Source of the DNA: a virus
Length of the DNA: 43,463 nucleotides
IMG/VR virus record: IMGVR_UViG_3300032322_001303
Span: 1 to 43,463 of that record
Reading direction: 5' to 3' (one strand)
In this document: piece by piece, positions 36,824 through 43,463 of the stretch
How the letters are laid out: every line of letters starts with the position of its first letter
Numbering within the stretch: the stretch's first letter is position 1
Notes under the pieces: model-generated
Told to the model about the DNA's origin: nothing
The model's database searches: none
Seen by the model: the letters and a program-made list of their open reading frames with translations, nothing else
Program-made: the position numbers and the translations under genes

Positions 36824-39379
36824 ATGGCAGATAACGCATCAGATTCAGTGCAAGAAATTACCTCTGCTCTAAAGAGGTATAACAATGCCGTTAGTTCAAT
36901 GGGAAATTCCTCACGGGGATTGAAAAGCGCACTTGATAGTTTAAAAGATGCTGTTGGGTCTACTACTACGGCGTTGTTATCAAGTGACGCATCATTTACC
37001 AAATGGTCAAAATCTGTTGAGGATTCAACAAAGTTTTTAAAACGTACCGCAATATTTTCTCTTGAAAAATTACCTGGCACAAGATTTGCAGTAGAAACTT
37101 TAATTGCATCAGCTAAAGGATTAGTAACAGCAGTTCTTGAAAGCAACGATGCACAAGTTCAAGCATTTGATAATGCTTCAAGATTTGGAGTAGGAGTAGG
37201 AACAAGTGTAGAAGGATTGACTAAAATAACCAATGAAGCAGGATTTTGGTCAAAAAATAATGCAGGTTTAATTAAATCATATGAAAAATTAGGCACTAAA
37301 TTAACTGGGTTAGGAGAAACATCTAATTTAGGAGCAAAAGAATTCAGTAAAATTGTAAGAACAGGTGATGGTGTAGTTAGCGAATTCATGAGGTTAGGAG
37401 TTAGCCAAAATGATTTAGTTACTTTACAAGCTGACTATGTATCAATGTCACAAAATTTAGGATCAAAATATGCAAAAAATGATGAAAAAATGAGAGATGA
37501 AAGCCGAGCATATGTAACTTCACTTGTTGGTCTATCAAGATTAACTGGAGATAGTATTACAGAAATATCGGCTAGAATCGCAGATCAAGCTAGAGATTCA
37601 CGATTTGCAACAAGATTACTTCAGCTAAGAAAAACAGCACAAGGTAAACTTCTAGCAGACAAATATTCAGAGACTGAAGCTATTTCAAAAACATTCTTTG
37701 GACCTGAAATGGCAAAAGCAGTAAGAGATTTTCTTGCAACTGGAACTGCAACTACTAGAGAGGGAGAGGCATTATTAGCGCAAACTAAGGGAAAAATATT
37801 TCAATATAAAGCAGATTTAGATGCAGGAAGAATTACAACACTAGAGTTTAATCAATTAATTGGAAAATCTGCCAAAGAATTTGAAAAACAAAATAGAAAA
37901 TCATTAATACAAAGTACAGATTTTCAAACTAAAACTCTCACTAGCATTCAAGTGTTGGAAGGTGCTGACAAATTAGAAAGTGCTAGAAGTTTAAAAGACA
38001 TTAATGCAGAAATAGAAGCTTATAAAAAAGGACAAAAAAACGGAGAAAAGGTTAACGATGCATTAAAGGATGTGCAAATCGCAAACTTTGAATTAGCTCA
38101 AAGCACCGGACTAGCACAAGACAAACTCGTTGCCCTAATACAAGAACCGGTGAATGGAACATTAAGAAAATTAGCAGATTTTGTAAAACAAACAGCAATT
38201 GGTACTATCAGATTAGGTGCATGGATGTTGGGCTTAGATAGTAGCAAAATTGATGAAGCATTAGTAGCATTAGGTGACACATCACAAATTAAAGATTATA
38301 TTAAAAATTTAAATCAATCAATAAATGAAACTGATAACCAATTAAAGGCTCAACAATCGTTTGCTAATATACAAAAAGAAAATGAAAGAAAATTGCAGGC
38401 AGCAATACAAAAACAAAAACAACTTCAGGCTAAAATTTCAGAATCTCCTGCAGATAAAGCTAAATTATCCGGTGAGTTAGCGGCAACGGATTTAGAAATA
38501 AGAGAATATCAAGAAAATATCAAAACTAATAAAAGAGAAGAAAAAGAAAAATTTGGGCAAACATCTGATGAATTGCAAACCAAACGTGAAGATTTAATTA
38601 AACGTAAGAAAGTTGCTGAAGGTCAACAAGCAGAAAGTGACCGTGCTGAAACAAGAAAATCAACGGCATACAAAACTTACATTGATGGTAAGGGTTCAGA
38701 TTATGAGCGTTGGACTCAAGTAAAACCTGATTTCCAACAAAAAGTTCTATCAATGGCTCAAAAATATTTTGAATTAACTGGTAAAAAATTACAGATTACA
38801 AGTTCATATCGTTCAGACGAAGAACAGTTAGACATGTACAATGAGTGGCGTGCAGCAGGCGGGAGATACCCACATGAAACAAATCCAAATCCTAAAGTTA
38901 AAACCAGTAAATATGGTTGGTTGTATATGCCGTCAAAATCACCTGGTGGACATGGAAGAGGCACAGCAGTTGATATTAATCAAGATCAATTAGATTGGTT
39001 AGAAAAAAATGGATTGCTAGATGAATATAACTTGCGCAGACACTATCCTATAGCAGACGATCCAGTACATATAATGCCAAAAGCAAAGATGGGCGGCATC
39101 TTTCAGGGCGGAGACTGGATGGACTTGCATGGTACAGAAGCAATACTGCCATTTAACGGTACTATACCTATTGAACTAAAGCAGTCTGGAAACATGAATG
39201 ATTTTTCTAACGTGAGAAGCACTATCACGAAACCAAAGATTAATACTCCCACAGCTTCTGCAAAACCAAAATCAGATGAACTTGCTACTGTTTTACTTGA
39301 TAAAATAGACAGTCTTACCCGCAAAATATCAGAAAGTAACAGCATTTACAGTGACATTAAACTGTACATGAGCAATTAA
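36824..39379 (+). CDS. Tape-measure paralog with C-terminal M15 peptidase (851 aa)
   Basis: It starts three bases after its paralog. Residues 1-480 share the plan of that paralog, including coiled coil, Gly/Val-rich stretch, SNDAQVQAFDNASRFGVGVG, TKLTGLGETSNLGAKEF and SLVGLSRLTGDSITEI. Residues about 500-620 are a long charged coiled coil. Residues about 635-755 are a D-Ala-D-Ala carboxypeptidase/M15-type domain: LQITSSYRSDEEQLDMYNEW, GGHGRGTAVDIN (zinc His and Asp near 709-716) and DPVHIMP (zinc His near 748). The end has GGIFQGGDWMDLHGTEAILP, the tape-measure C-terminal motif. The enzyme part would cut peptidoglycan peptide bridges during DNA entry. The spike gp5 here lacks lysozyme, so this may be the virion lysin. 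Confidence 0.8.
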   Translation: MADNASDSVQEITSALKRYNNAVSSMGNSSRGLKSALDSLKDAVGSTTTALLSSDASFTKWSKSVEDSTKFLKRTAIFSLEKLPGTRFAVETLIASAKGLVTAVLESNDAQVQAFDNASRFGVGVGTSVEGLTKITNEAGFWSKNNAGLIKSYEKLGTKLTGLGETSNLGAKEFSKIVRTGDGVVSEFMRLGVSQNDLVTLQADYVSMSQNLGSKYAKNDEKMRDESRAYVTSLVGLSRLTGDSITEISARIADQARDSRFATRLLQLRKTAQGKLLADKYSETEAISKTFFGPEMAKAVRDFLATGTATTREGEALLAQTKGKIFQYKADLDAGRITTLEFNQLIGKSAKEFEKQNRKSLIQSTDFQTKTLTSIQVLEGADKLESARSLKDINAEIEAYKKGQKNGEKVNDALKDVQIANFELAQSTGLAQDKLVALIQEPVNGTLRKLADFVKQTAIGTIRLGAWMLGLDSSKIDEALVALGDTSQIKDYIKNLNQSINETDNQLKAQQSFANIQKENERKLQAAIQKQKQLQAKISESPADKAKLSGELAATDLEIREYQENIKTNKREEKEKFGQTSDELQTKREDLIKRKKVAEGQQAESDRAETRKSTAYKTYIDGKGSDYERWTQVKPDFQQKVLSMAQKYFELTGKKLQITSSYRSDEEQLDMYNEWRAAGGRYPHETNPNPKVKTSKYGWLYMPSKSPGGHGRGTAVDINQDQLDWLEKNGLLDEYNLRRHYPIADDPVHIMPKAKMGGIFQGGDWMDLHGTEAILPFNGTIPIELKQSGNMNDFSNVRSTITKPKINTPTASAKPKSDELATVLLDKIDSLTRKISESNSIYSDIKLYMSN

Positions 39380-39381
39380 TA

Positions 39382-39388
39382 CTAAATA
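39382..39388 (+). promoter_or_regulatory. Late-type promoter box CTAAATA immediately before gp20
   Basis: CTAAATACT begins three bases after the upstream stop and ends only a few bases before the gp20 ATG at 39395. No Shine-Dalgarno fits in the gap. Transcription from this box would begin at or near the ATG itself. Confidence 0.5.
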
Positions 39389-39394
39389 CTAATC

Positions 39395-41170
39395 ATGGCA
39401 TATAAAAAACGTTTTTCTACTGTAAACACTACAGGTCAACTTAGTCCTATTTCAGGCAATAACAGTAATACTGGTTCTTGGAACGGTGCTGGCTATAACA
39501 ATGAACAAACTGGTGGCTGGAACAACGATCAATTTGGGTACAAGAATTACATGAGTAGACTTCCAGAAGTCTACACTGGTCACCCAAATCGTGTTGAGCG
39601 TTACAATCAATATGAAATGATGGATGTAGACGCTGAAATTAATGCTTGTTTGGACATTATTGCAGAGTTTAGTACACAGAGGAATGAACATAATAATACA
39701 CCATTTAGTCTAGAATTTAAAGAAGATCCAACTCCTCACGAAGTAGAATTATTAAAAAAACAGTTACAGCAATGGTGTAAACTCAACGATTTTGACAATC
39801 GTATATTTAAAATTTTTAGAAATACCGTAAAATACGGAGATCAGTTTTTTGTTAGAGACCCAGAAAATTTTAAATTATATTGGGTAGATGCAACTAAAGT
39901 AGGTAAAGTTATCGTCAATGAAAGCGCAGGAAAAGAACCTGAACAGTATGTCATTAAAGACATTAACGTAAACTTACAAAATCTAACAATAGCAGCAAAG
40001 ACTACAACGGATTTTCAAGCGCAGCCACCAACAGCAGGATACAGCGCACCATACAGTTATACAGTACCAAATGAGCCATATGGTACTACAGGAAGCAGAT
40101 TTAGTTTAGGACAAAATGAAGCAGCAATAGATGCTAAACATGTGGTTCATCTAAGTTTGACAGAGGGTTTAGATAGATATTGGCCGTTTGGTCAAAGCAT
40201 TTTAGAGAGTATTTTCAAAGTTTATAAGCAAAAAGAACTATTAGAAGATGCTATTTTAATCTATCGTGTATCACGTGCACCTGAACGTAGAGTGTTCAAA
40301 ATTGACGTTGGAAACATGCCAAGTCATATGGCTATGGCTTTTGTTGACCGTGTTAAAAATGAGATTCATCAACGTAGAATACCTACTTCTCAGGGAGGCT
40401 CTAGCGTATTAGATGCTACATATAATCCGTTAAGTATTAACGAAGATTACTTCTTCCCAACCACTGCTGATGGAAGAGGTAGCACTGTAGAGATGCTACA
40501 AGGTGGACAAAACTTAGGCGAAATTGATGACCTAAAGTACTTTAATAATAGATTAGCACGTGGATTACGTGTTCCTAGCAGCTATTTACCAACTGGTCCT
40601 GATGATGGTCAAGTACCATTGAATGATGGTCGTGTTGGAACTGCAATGATTCAAGAGTTCCGTTTTAATCAATATTGCGAAAGACTACAGAATTATATCG
40701 CTCAAAAACTAGATGATGAGTTTAAGTTATTCTTACGTTGGAGAGGATTTAATATTGACAGTGGTCTGTTTAATATTAAATTTAATGCTCCACAAAACTT
40801 TGCAGCATATCGTCAAAGTGAGTTAGACAAAGATCGTGTTGCAACATTCCAAACAATGGAAGCATTCCCATACATAAGCAAGCGTTTTGCATTACAAAGA
40901 TTCTTAGGATTGACTGAAGAAGAAATAACAGAAAATGAACGTATGTGGGAAGAAGAACGTGAATCTGAAGTCACAGACGATGCAAAAGGTAGTGATCTAC
41001 GTAGCATTGGTATCAGTGCAGGTGACATAGATACTGATTTAGAAACAGCAGAAGGTATGGGTGATCAGGAAGGGTTACCCCCACCTGAAGTAGCTCCTGG
41101 CGTCGCAGGACCTCAAGCAATGCCCGGTGGTGGAGTCCCAGCAGCAGCGGCTCCGGCCCCAGCTATATAA
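39395..41170 (+). CDS. gp20: Portal vertex protein gp20
   Basis: The 591-residue protein is the dodecameric portal through which DNA is packaged and to which the neck binds. Diagnostic segments include YMSRLPEVYTGHPNRVERYN, MDVDAEINACLDIIAEFSTQ, YWPFGQSILESIFKVYKQKE, the hallmark YRVSRAPERRVFKIDVGNMP and GLRVPSSYLPTGPDDGQ. A Gly/Pro/Ala-rich tail ends the chain (PGVAGPQAMPGGGVPAAAAP). T4 gp20 is 524 residues; the extra length is mainly at the two ends. The gene begins the head block but is cut off from the following head genes by a convergent homing endonuclease whose 3' end overlaps it by eight bases. Confidence 0.96.
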   Translation: MAYKKRFSTVNTTGQLSPISGNNSNTGSWNGAGYNNEQTGGWNNDQFGYKNYMSRLPEVYTGHPNRVERYNQYEMMDVDAEINACLDIIAEFSTQRNEHNNTPFSLEFKEDPTPHEVELLKKQLQQWCKLNDFDNRIFKIFRNTVKYGDQFFVRDPENFKLYWVDATKVGKVIVNESAGKEPEQYVIKDINVNLQNLTIAAKTTTDFQAQPPTAGYSAPYSYTVPNEPYGTTGSRFSLGQNEAAIDAKHVVHLSLTEGLDRYWPFGQSILESIFKVYKQKELLEDAILIYRVSRAPERRVFKIDVGNMPSHMAMAFVDRVKNEIHQRRIPTSQGGSSVLDATYNPLSINEDYFFPTTADGRGSTVEMLQGGQNLGEIDDLKYFNNRLARGLRVPSSYLPTGPDDGQVPLNDGRVGTAMIQEFRFNQYCERLQNYIAQKLDDEFKLFLRWRGFNIDSGLFNIKFNAPQNFAAYRQSELDKDRVATFQTMEAFPYISKRFALQRFLGLTEEEITENERMWEEERESEVTDDAKGSDLRSIGISAGDIDTDLETAEGMGDQEGLPPPEVAPGVAGPQAMPGGGVPAAAAPAPAI

Positions 41171-41780
41171 TTATTATCCAGTTTTTAGTAGAGCGATATT
41201 TTTTCGTTACTAACCTACTAACGCTACTTTGATCTAAATTGTACTTAATACGTAATTCATATTGTGTACAAGTAATGCATTCACCTGTAACTTGATTGAA
41301 AAAGGTATATCTCTTATTGTCTAAGTTAGGGTTAGCTGCTCCCTCATACTTTCCTTTTTTAGACTGACTCATTTTAATCCTAGTAGTAGCGGATTTGTGT
41401 ATGCCCTTCATTATTTCTGATTGATGTTGTTTCTGTTTATTTGATTGTGCCCTACCAAACATTGGATTTCTAGTTCCCTTTCTATCATCTGATGACGGTC
41501 CTTCCCCACCCTCAGTCTTGTTTCTCAGTATACCTGTCTTTAAGTCCTTCCTTCCGTACCACTTGATATATCTACGTTCTAGTGCAAATGCACCTACATC
41601 AGTAAGATTTGCTTCTAATATTGTAATTTTAGATTGGTTTTTGGGTATAGAAACGCTATGGTTCTTATCCCATGCTCTTTGTTTTGTTCCTTTTCCTATA
41701 TAATAAGGACTCCCATCATTGCGCAAATAGGCGTAAACGTAGTATCCTGCAGGAGGGTGAAATTTTGAATAAATAGTCAT
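41163..41780 (-). CDS. GIY-YIG homing endonuclease, free-standing (Seg-like)
   Basis: The 205-residue protein opens with the catalytic GIY-YIG fold: YYVYAYLRNDGSPYYIGKGT, where YVY and YIG are the name motif. ALERRYIKWYGR supplies the catalytic Arg/Glu region and NKTEGGEG follows. The C-terminal half has NUMOD-type DNA-binding repeats (RNPMFGRAQSNKQKQHQSEI, KKGKYEGAANPNLDNKRY) and a helix-turn-helix-like YELRIKYNLDQSSVSRLVTK. It lies on the strand opposite gp20 and the head genes and overlaps the gp20 end. This fits an invading mobile gene of the T4 seg type. GGAG eight bases before the ATG supports the start. Its target site was not identified; the uninterrupted gp20-head spacer is the usual guess. 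Confidence 0.88.
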   Translation of the reverse strand: MTIYSKFHPPAGYYVYAYLRNDGSPYYIGKGTKQRAWDKNHSVSIPKNQSKITILEANLTDVGAFALERRYIKWYGRKDLKTGILRNKTEGGEGPSSDDRKGTRNPMFGRAQSNKQKQHQSEIMKGIHKSATTRIKMSQSKKGKYEGAANPNLDNKRYTFFNQVTGECITCTQYELRIKYNLDQSSVSRLVTKKYRSTKNWIIII

Positions 41781-41802
41781 GCTGATGCTCCTTTAAAGCG
41801 TT

Positions 41803-41836
41803 AGAGTAGTTGGGTCTGCTAACCGCGAACTACACT
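41803..41836 (-). promoter_or_regulatory. Hairpin in the endonuclease leader
   Basis: On the minus strand AGTGTAGTT pairs with AACTACTCT across one A-A mismatch, with a short GGT/ACC helix in the loop. It lies upstream of the endonuclease ribosome site without covering it. T4 homing endonuclease genes often have leader hairpins that limit translation, so a control role is possible. It is not a tRNA: the cloverleaf arms are missing. Confidence 0.4.
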
Positions 41837-41838
41837 AT

Positions 41839-41846
41839 TATTTATT
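41839..41846 (-). promoter_or_regulatory. Possible late-type box AATAAATA for the endonuclease
   Basis: The minus strand reads AATAAATAAT about 59 bases before the endonuclease start. It overlaps a very AT-rich stretch, so chance is a real alternative. Confidence 0.3.
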
Positions 41847-41854
41847 AAATTTTA

Positions 41855-41862
41855 AATAAATA
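41855..41862 (+). promoter_or_regulatory. Late-type promoter box AATAAATA for the small head gene
   Basis: AATAAATAG lies 17 bases before the ATG of the 72-residue gene, with an AAGGA ribosome site between. It would restore transcription of head genes after the endonuclease insertion. Confidence 0.5.
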
Positions 41863-41879
41863 GTTGATAAGGATACCAA

Positions 41880-42098
41880 ATGAAACTTTTTGAAATGTTT
41901 AATCCAGCGGTACCCGGTTATCAAGATACTGAATCTGATAACAGTAAACCTAAATGGAAAGAGACCCGCAAAACAAAACTAACATTACGTCAGATTAGAA
42001 AATTACGTAAAATGCTTGATGTTAGAAATTTTGAAAAGGCAAAAAATTTAGAAAAAGTCCGAAAACAATATAAACCACCCGCACAGCCCGCAGCATAA
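41880..42098 (+). CDS. Small basic protein in the prohead cluster (72 aa)
   Basis: The frame begins MKLFEMFNPAVPGYQDTESD and continues with a strongly basic helical part (KLTLRQIRKLRKMLDVRNF, EKAKNLEKVRKQYK), ending PPAQPAA. An AAGGA site and a late box precede it, and an intrinsic terminator follows 34 bases after its stop. It occupies the place between portal and protease where T4 has gp67 and gp68. Small proteins annotated gp67 occupy this slot in cyanophage-type phages, but I cannot confirm homology. The basic charge could complement the very acidic core protein encoded next; that is inference. Confidence 0.75.
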   Translation: MKLFEMFNPAVPGYQDTESDNSKPKWKETRKTKLTLRQIRKLRKMLDVRNFEKAKNLEKVRKQYKPPAQPAA

Positions 42099-42131
42099 AG
42101 CCCTATATTCTACAAAAAAACGTAAAAAAAT

Positions 42132-42154
42132 AGCACATTTTGTGCTGTTTTTTT
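42132..42154 (+). terminator. Intrinsic terminator after the small basic gene
   Basis: AGCACA (42132-42137) pairs perfectly with TGTGCT (42141-42146) around TTT, followed after one G by seven T. A run of seven A lies just upstream, so it could also act on the opposite strand. The next gene has its own late box right after it. Confidence 0.8.
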
Positions 42155-42162
42155 ATATACCC

Positions 42163-42170
42163 AATAAATA
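42163..42170 (+). promoter_or_regulatory. Late-type promoter box AATAAATA for the core protein gene
   Basis: CAATAAATAACT lies eight bases past the terminator T-run and 37 bases before the core protein ATG. A strong AAAGGAGAAA ribosome site lies between. The order terminator-promoter-gene separates this gene from the portal unit and would allow high expression. Confidence 0.6.
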
Positions 42171-42206
42171 ACTATTACAAAGCCATTTCTAAAGGAGAAA
42201 TTTACA

Positions 42207-43055
42207 ATGGATAACAGAAAATTTGAACAACTTATTGAGTTAATTATCAATGAGAACGAAGAACAAGCACGTGCATTATTTCACGATATAGTGGTTGAAA
42301 AATCAAGAGAAATATATGAGTCAATAATGGACGAAGAAGCAATGGCAGAAGACATGTCCGGTGGCCTTCTAGATGAAATTGAAGCTGATGTAATGTCTGA
42401 CGAAGAAGGCATGGCTGAAGCCGATGATGAATTTGCTGATATTGAAATTGATGACGAAGAAGGTTTCAGTGACGAAGAAGAATCCGAAGACCTAGAAGAT
42501 CGTGTTGTTGACCTAGAAGATAAACTAGATCAATTAATGGCAGAATTTGAAGAAATAATGGGTCATGAAGATGATATGGACGACATGGACGACGAAATGG
42601 GCGACATGGGTGACATGGACGACAGAGACATGATGGAAGCTGCAGATGACGATGAAGAAGATGTCACTGAAGCTAAAGAAGATGACGAAGAATCTGTAGA
42701 AGAAAGCCTTGAAGAATCTGTACAATTAAATAAAGTACCAGGTTTGTATGACAGCAAAATTGGTGGTGATAACGGCGCACAATCAAAGAGCCCAACACTA
42801 ACAAAGCCAAAAGTTACACAAACAGGTGCTAAGCCAGTTAATTTCAGCGGCGAAAGCTCAACAGGTGGAACAAAAGGTGGATTAGCAAGTCCTGACACTA
42901 AAGATGTTGAACATGCTAGTCAGTGGAGAAATCGCCCATCACAAAAAGGCATGAACTTAGAAAAAGCTCCTAAGCCAGTACATGGTGATAATGGATCTAA
43001 TACTAAGAGTCCACTAGGTGAATCTAAAGCTTCAGTTAAGAAGCGTATTAAGTAA
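42207..43055 (+). CDS. Acidic prohead core protein, gp67-like (282 aa)
   Basis: The N-terminus LIELIINENEEQARALFHDI resembles LIEAIKSNDLVAARKLFAEA of T4 gp67, and both then become extremely acidic. Here residues about 45-175 are dominated by Asp, Glu and Met, with a Met-Asp run near 125-150 and a heptad-like segment (DLEDKLDQLMAEFEEIMGHE). The last 100 residues are a Lys/Gly/Ser-rich linker with two similar pieces: GGDNGAQSKSPTLTKPK and HGDNGSNTKSPLGESK. T4 gp67 is only 80 residues, so this is an enlarged relative. Core proteins scaffold the prohead and are digested by gp21, encoded next. Assignment rests on the N-terminus, acidity and gene order. Confidence 0.72.
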   Translation: MDNRKFEQLIELIINENEEQARALFHDIVVEKSREIYESIMDEEAMAEDMSGGLLDEIEADVMSDEEGMAEADDEFADIEIDDEEGFSDEEESEDLEDRVVDLEDKLDQLMAEFEEIMGHEDDMDDMDDEMGDMGDMDDRDMMEAADDDEEDVTEAKEDDEESVEESLEESVQLNKVPGLYDSKIGGDNGAQSKSPTLTKPKVTQTGAKPVNFSGESSTGGTKGGLASPDTKDVEHASQWRNRPSQKGMNLEKAPKPVHGDNGSNTKSPLGESKASVKKRIK

Positions 43056-43072
43056 TAGGAACTCTAAAGCAA

Positions 43073-43463
43073 ATGGCTTTGTATCTTAGAGAGAATCTAA
43101 CGTTTGACCGTGCAAATTTGGTCGTTGAAAGCGTTAGTGACGGGGAAAACAAGAAGTCCCTTTACATGAAAGGGATCTTCATTCAAGGTGGGGTAAAGAA
43201 CGCTAATGAGCGTGTTTACCCTGTCGAACAAATTGAATCTGCAGTCGAACAACTCAATGAACAAATTATGAATGGCAACAGTGTTTTAGGTGAAGTTGAC
43301 CATCCAGACGATTTAAAAATCAATTTAGACCGTGTAAGTCACATGATTACTAATATGTGGATGGACGGCCCTAATGGTTTTGGCAAATTAAAAATATTAC
43401 CTACTCCAATGGGAGAACTTGTTTCTACTATGTTACAGAGTGGTGTAAAACTAGGTGTTAGTA
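43073..43463 (+). CDS. gp21: Prohead core protease gp21, C-terminus cut by window edge
   Basis: The frame opens at ATG 43073 after an AGGA site and runs off the right edge (130 codons seen). It contains KSLYMKGIFIQGGVKNANER, YPVEQIESAVEQLNEQI and GEVDHPDDLKINLDRVSHMI. The His in DHP is the probable catalytic His of the gp21 serine protease family; the catalytic Ser lies beyond the window. gp21 matures the prohead by cutting core and capsid proteins. Order portal, core, protease is the T4 order, so gp22 and gp23 are expected downstream. Confidence 0.93.
   Translation, partial: MALYLRENLTFDRANLVVESVSDGENKKSLYMKGIFIQGGVKNANERVYPVEQIESAVEQLNEQIMNGNSVLGEVDHPDDLKINLDRVSHMITNMWMDGPNGFGKLKILPTPMGELVSTMLQSGVKLGVS

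Noticed and set aside
41803-41836. tRNA-like sequence near the endonuclease leader
   Set aside because: Only one stem with a small inner helix forms; the D, anticodon and T arms and CCA are absent.
42563-42898. Minus-strand Ser-rich open frame opposite the acidic core protein gene
   Set aside because: GAC/GAA repeats on the plus strand create Ser/Val-rich open frames on the other strand; there is no start context and no family match.

Overview
The window is part of the late and recombination region of a T4-like contractile-tailed phage. Host genes, tRNA genes and CRISPR arrays were not seen. The evidence is a set of recognisable T4-type proteins: portal gp20, prohead protease gp21, baseplate gp5, gp6, gp25, gp26 and gp53, late sigma factor gp55, and the recombination nuclease gp47/gp46. 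The DNA is AT-rich (about one third G+C where I counted). The large tail proteins and conserved structural proteins resemble those of marine and freshwater T4-like phages (cyanophage and pelagiphage type). The host cannot be named from this sequence.

Layout. Positions 1-28229 hold a minus-strand tail block. In transcription order it is a tube-cap/initiator-like protein, gp53, a hub candidate, gp5, gp25, gp6, a 5282-residue giant tail protein, a 48-residue mini-protein, a 206-residue conserved structural protein, and a fiber-like protein running off the left edge. Positions 28230-33127 hold a plus-strand block: gp55-like sigma factor, gp47, gp46, a HAD-type deoxynucleotidase and a PD-(D/E)XK nuclease. 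Positions 33128-33552 have no protein gene but hold a G+C-raised, heavily self-complementary stretch that looks like a structured RNA of about 340 nt. Positions 33553-34607 (minus) hold gp26, which ends in a textbook -1 frameshift signal leading into a 76-codon extension. From 34638 onward the plus strand carries two tandem tape-measure paralogs, portal gp20, a small basic protein, an acidic gp67-like core protein and the start of gp21. A minus-strand GIY-YIG homing endonuclease sits between gp20 and the small basic gene.

How it works together. gp55 probably directs late transcription from short NNTAAATA boxes. GATAAATA precedes four minus-strand gene groups; CTAAATA or AATAAATA precedes several others. 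gp46/gp47, the nuclease and the nucleotidase would serve DNA recombination and nucleotide recycling. The remaining genes build the baseplate, tail and prohead. gp5 keeps the OB fold and beta-helix, but I see no lysozyme domain. A zinc peptidase (M15) domain sits instead at the end of the second tape-measure paralog, suggesting that wall cleavage moved there.

The two most unusual elements are adjacent: the candidate structured RNA at 33131-33466 and the programmed frameshift at 33741-33789. All pairings and motif positions were worked out by eye; no folding or database search was run.
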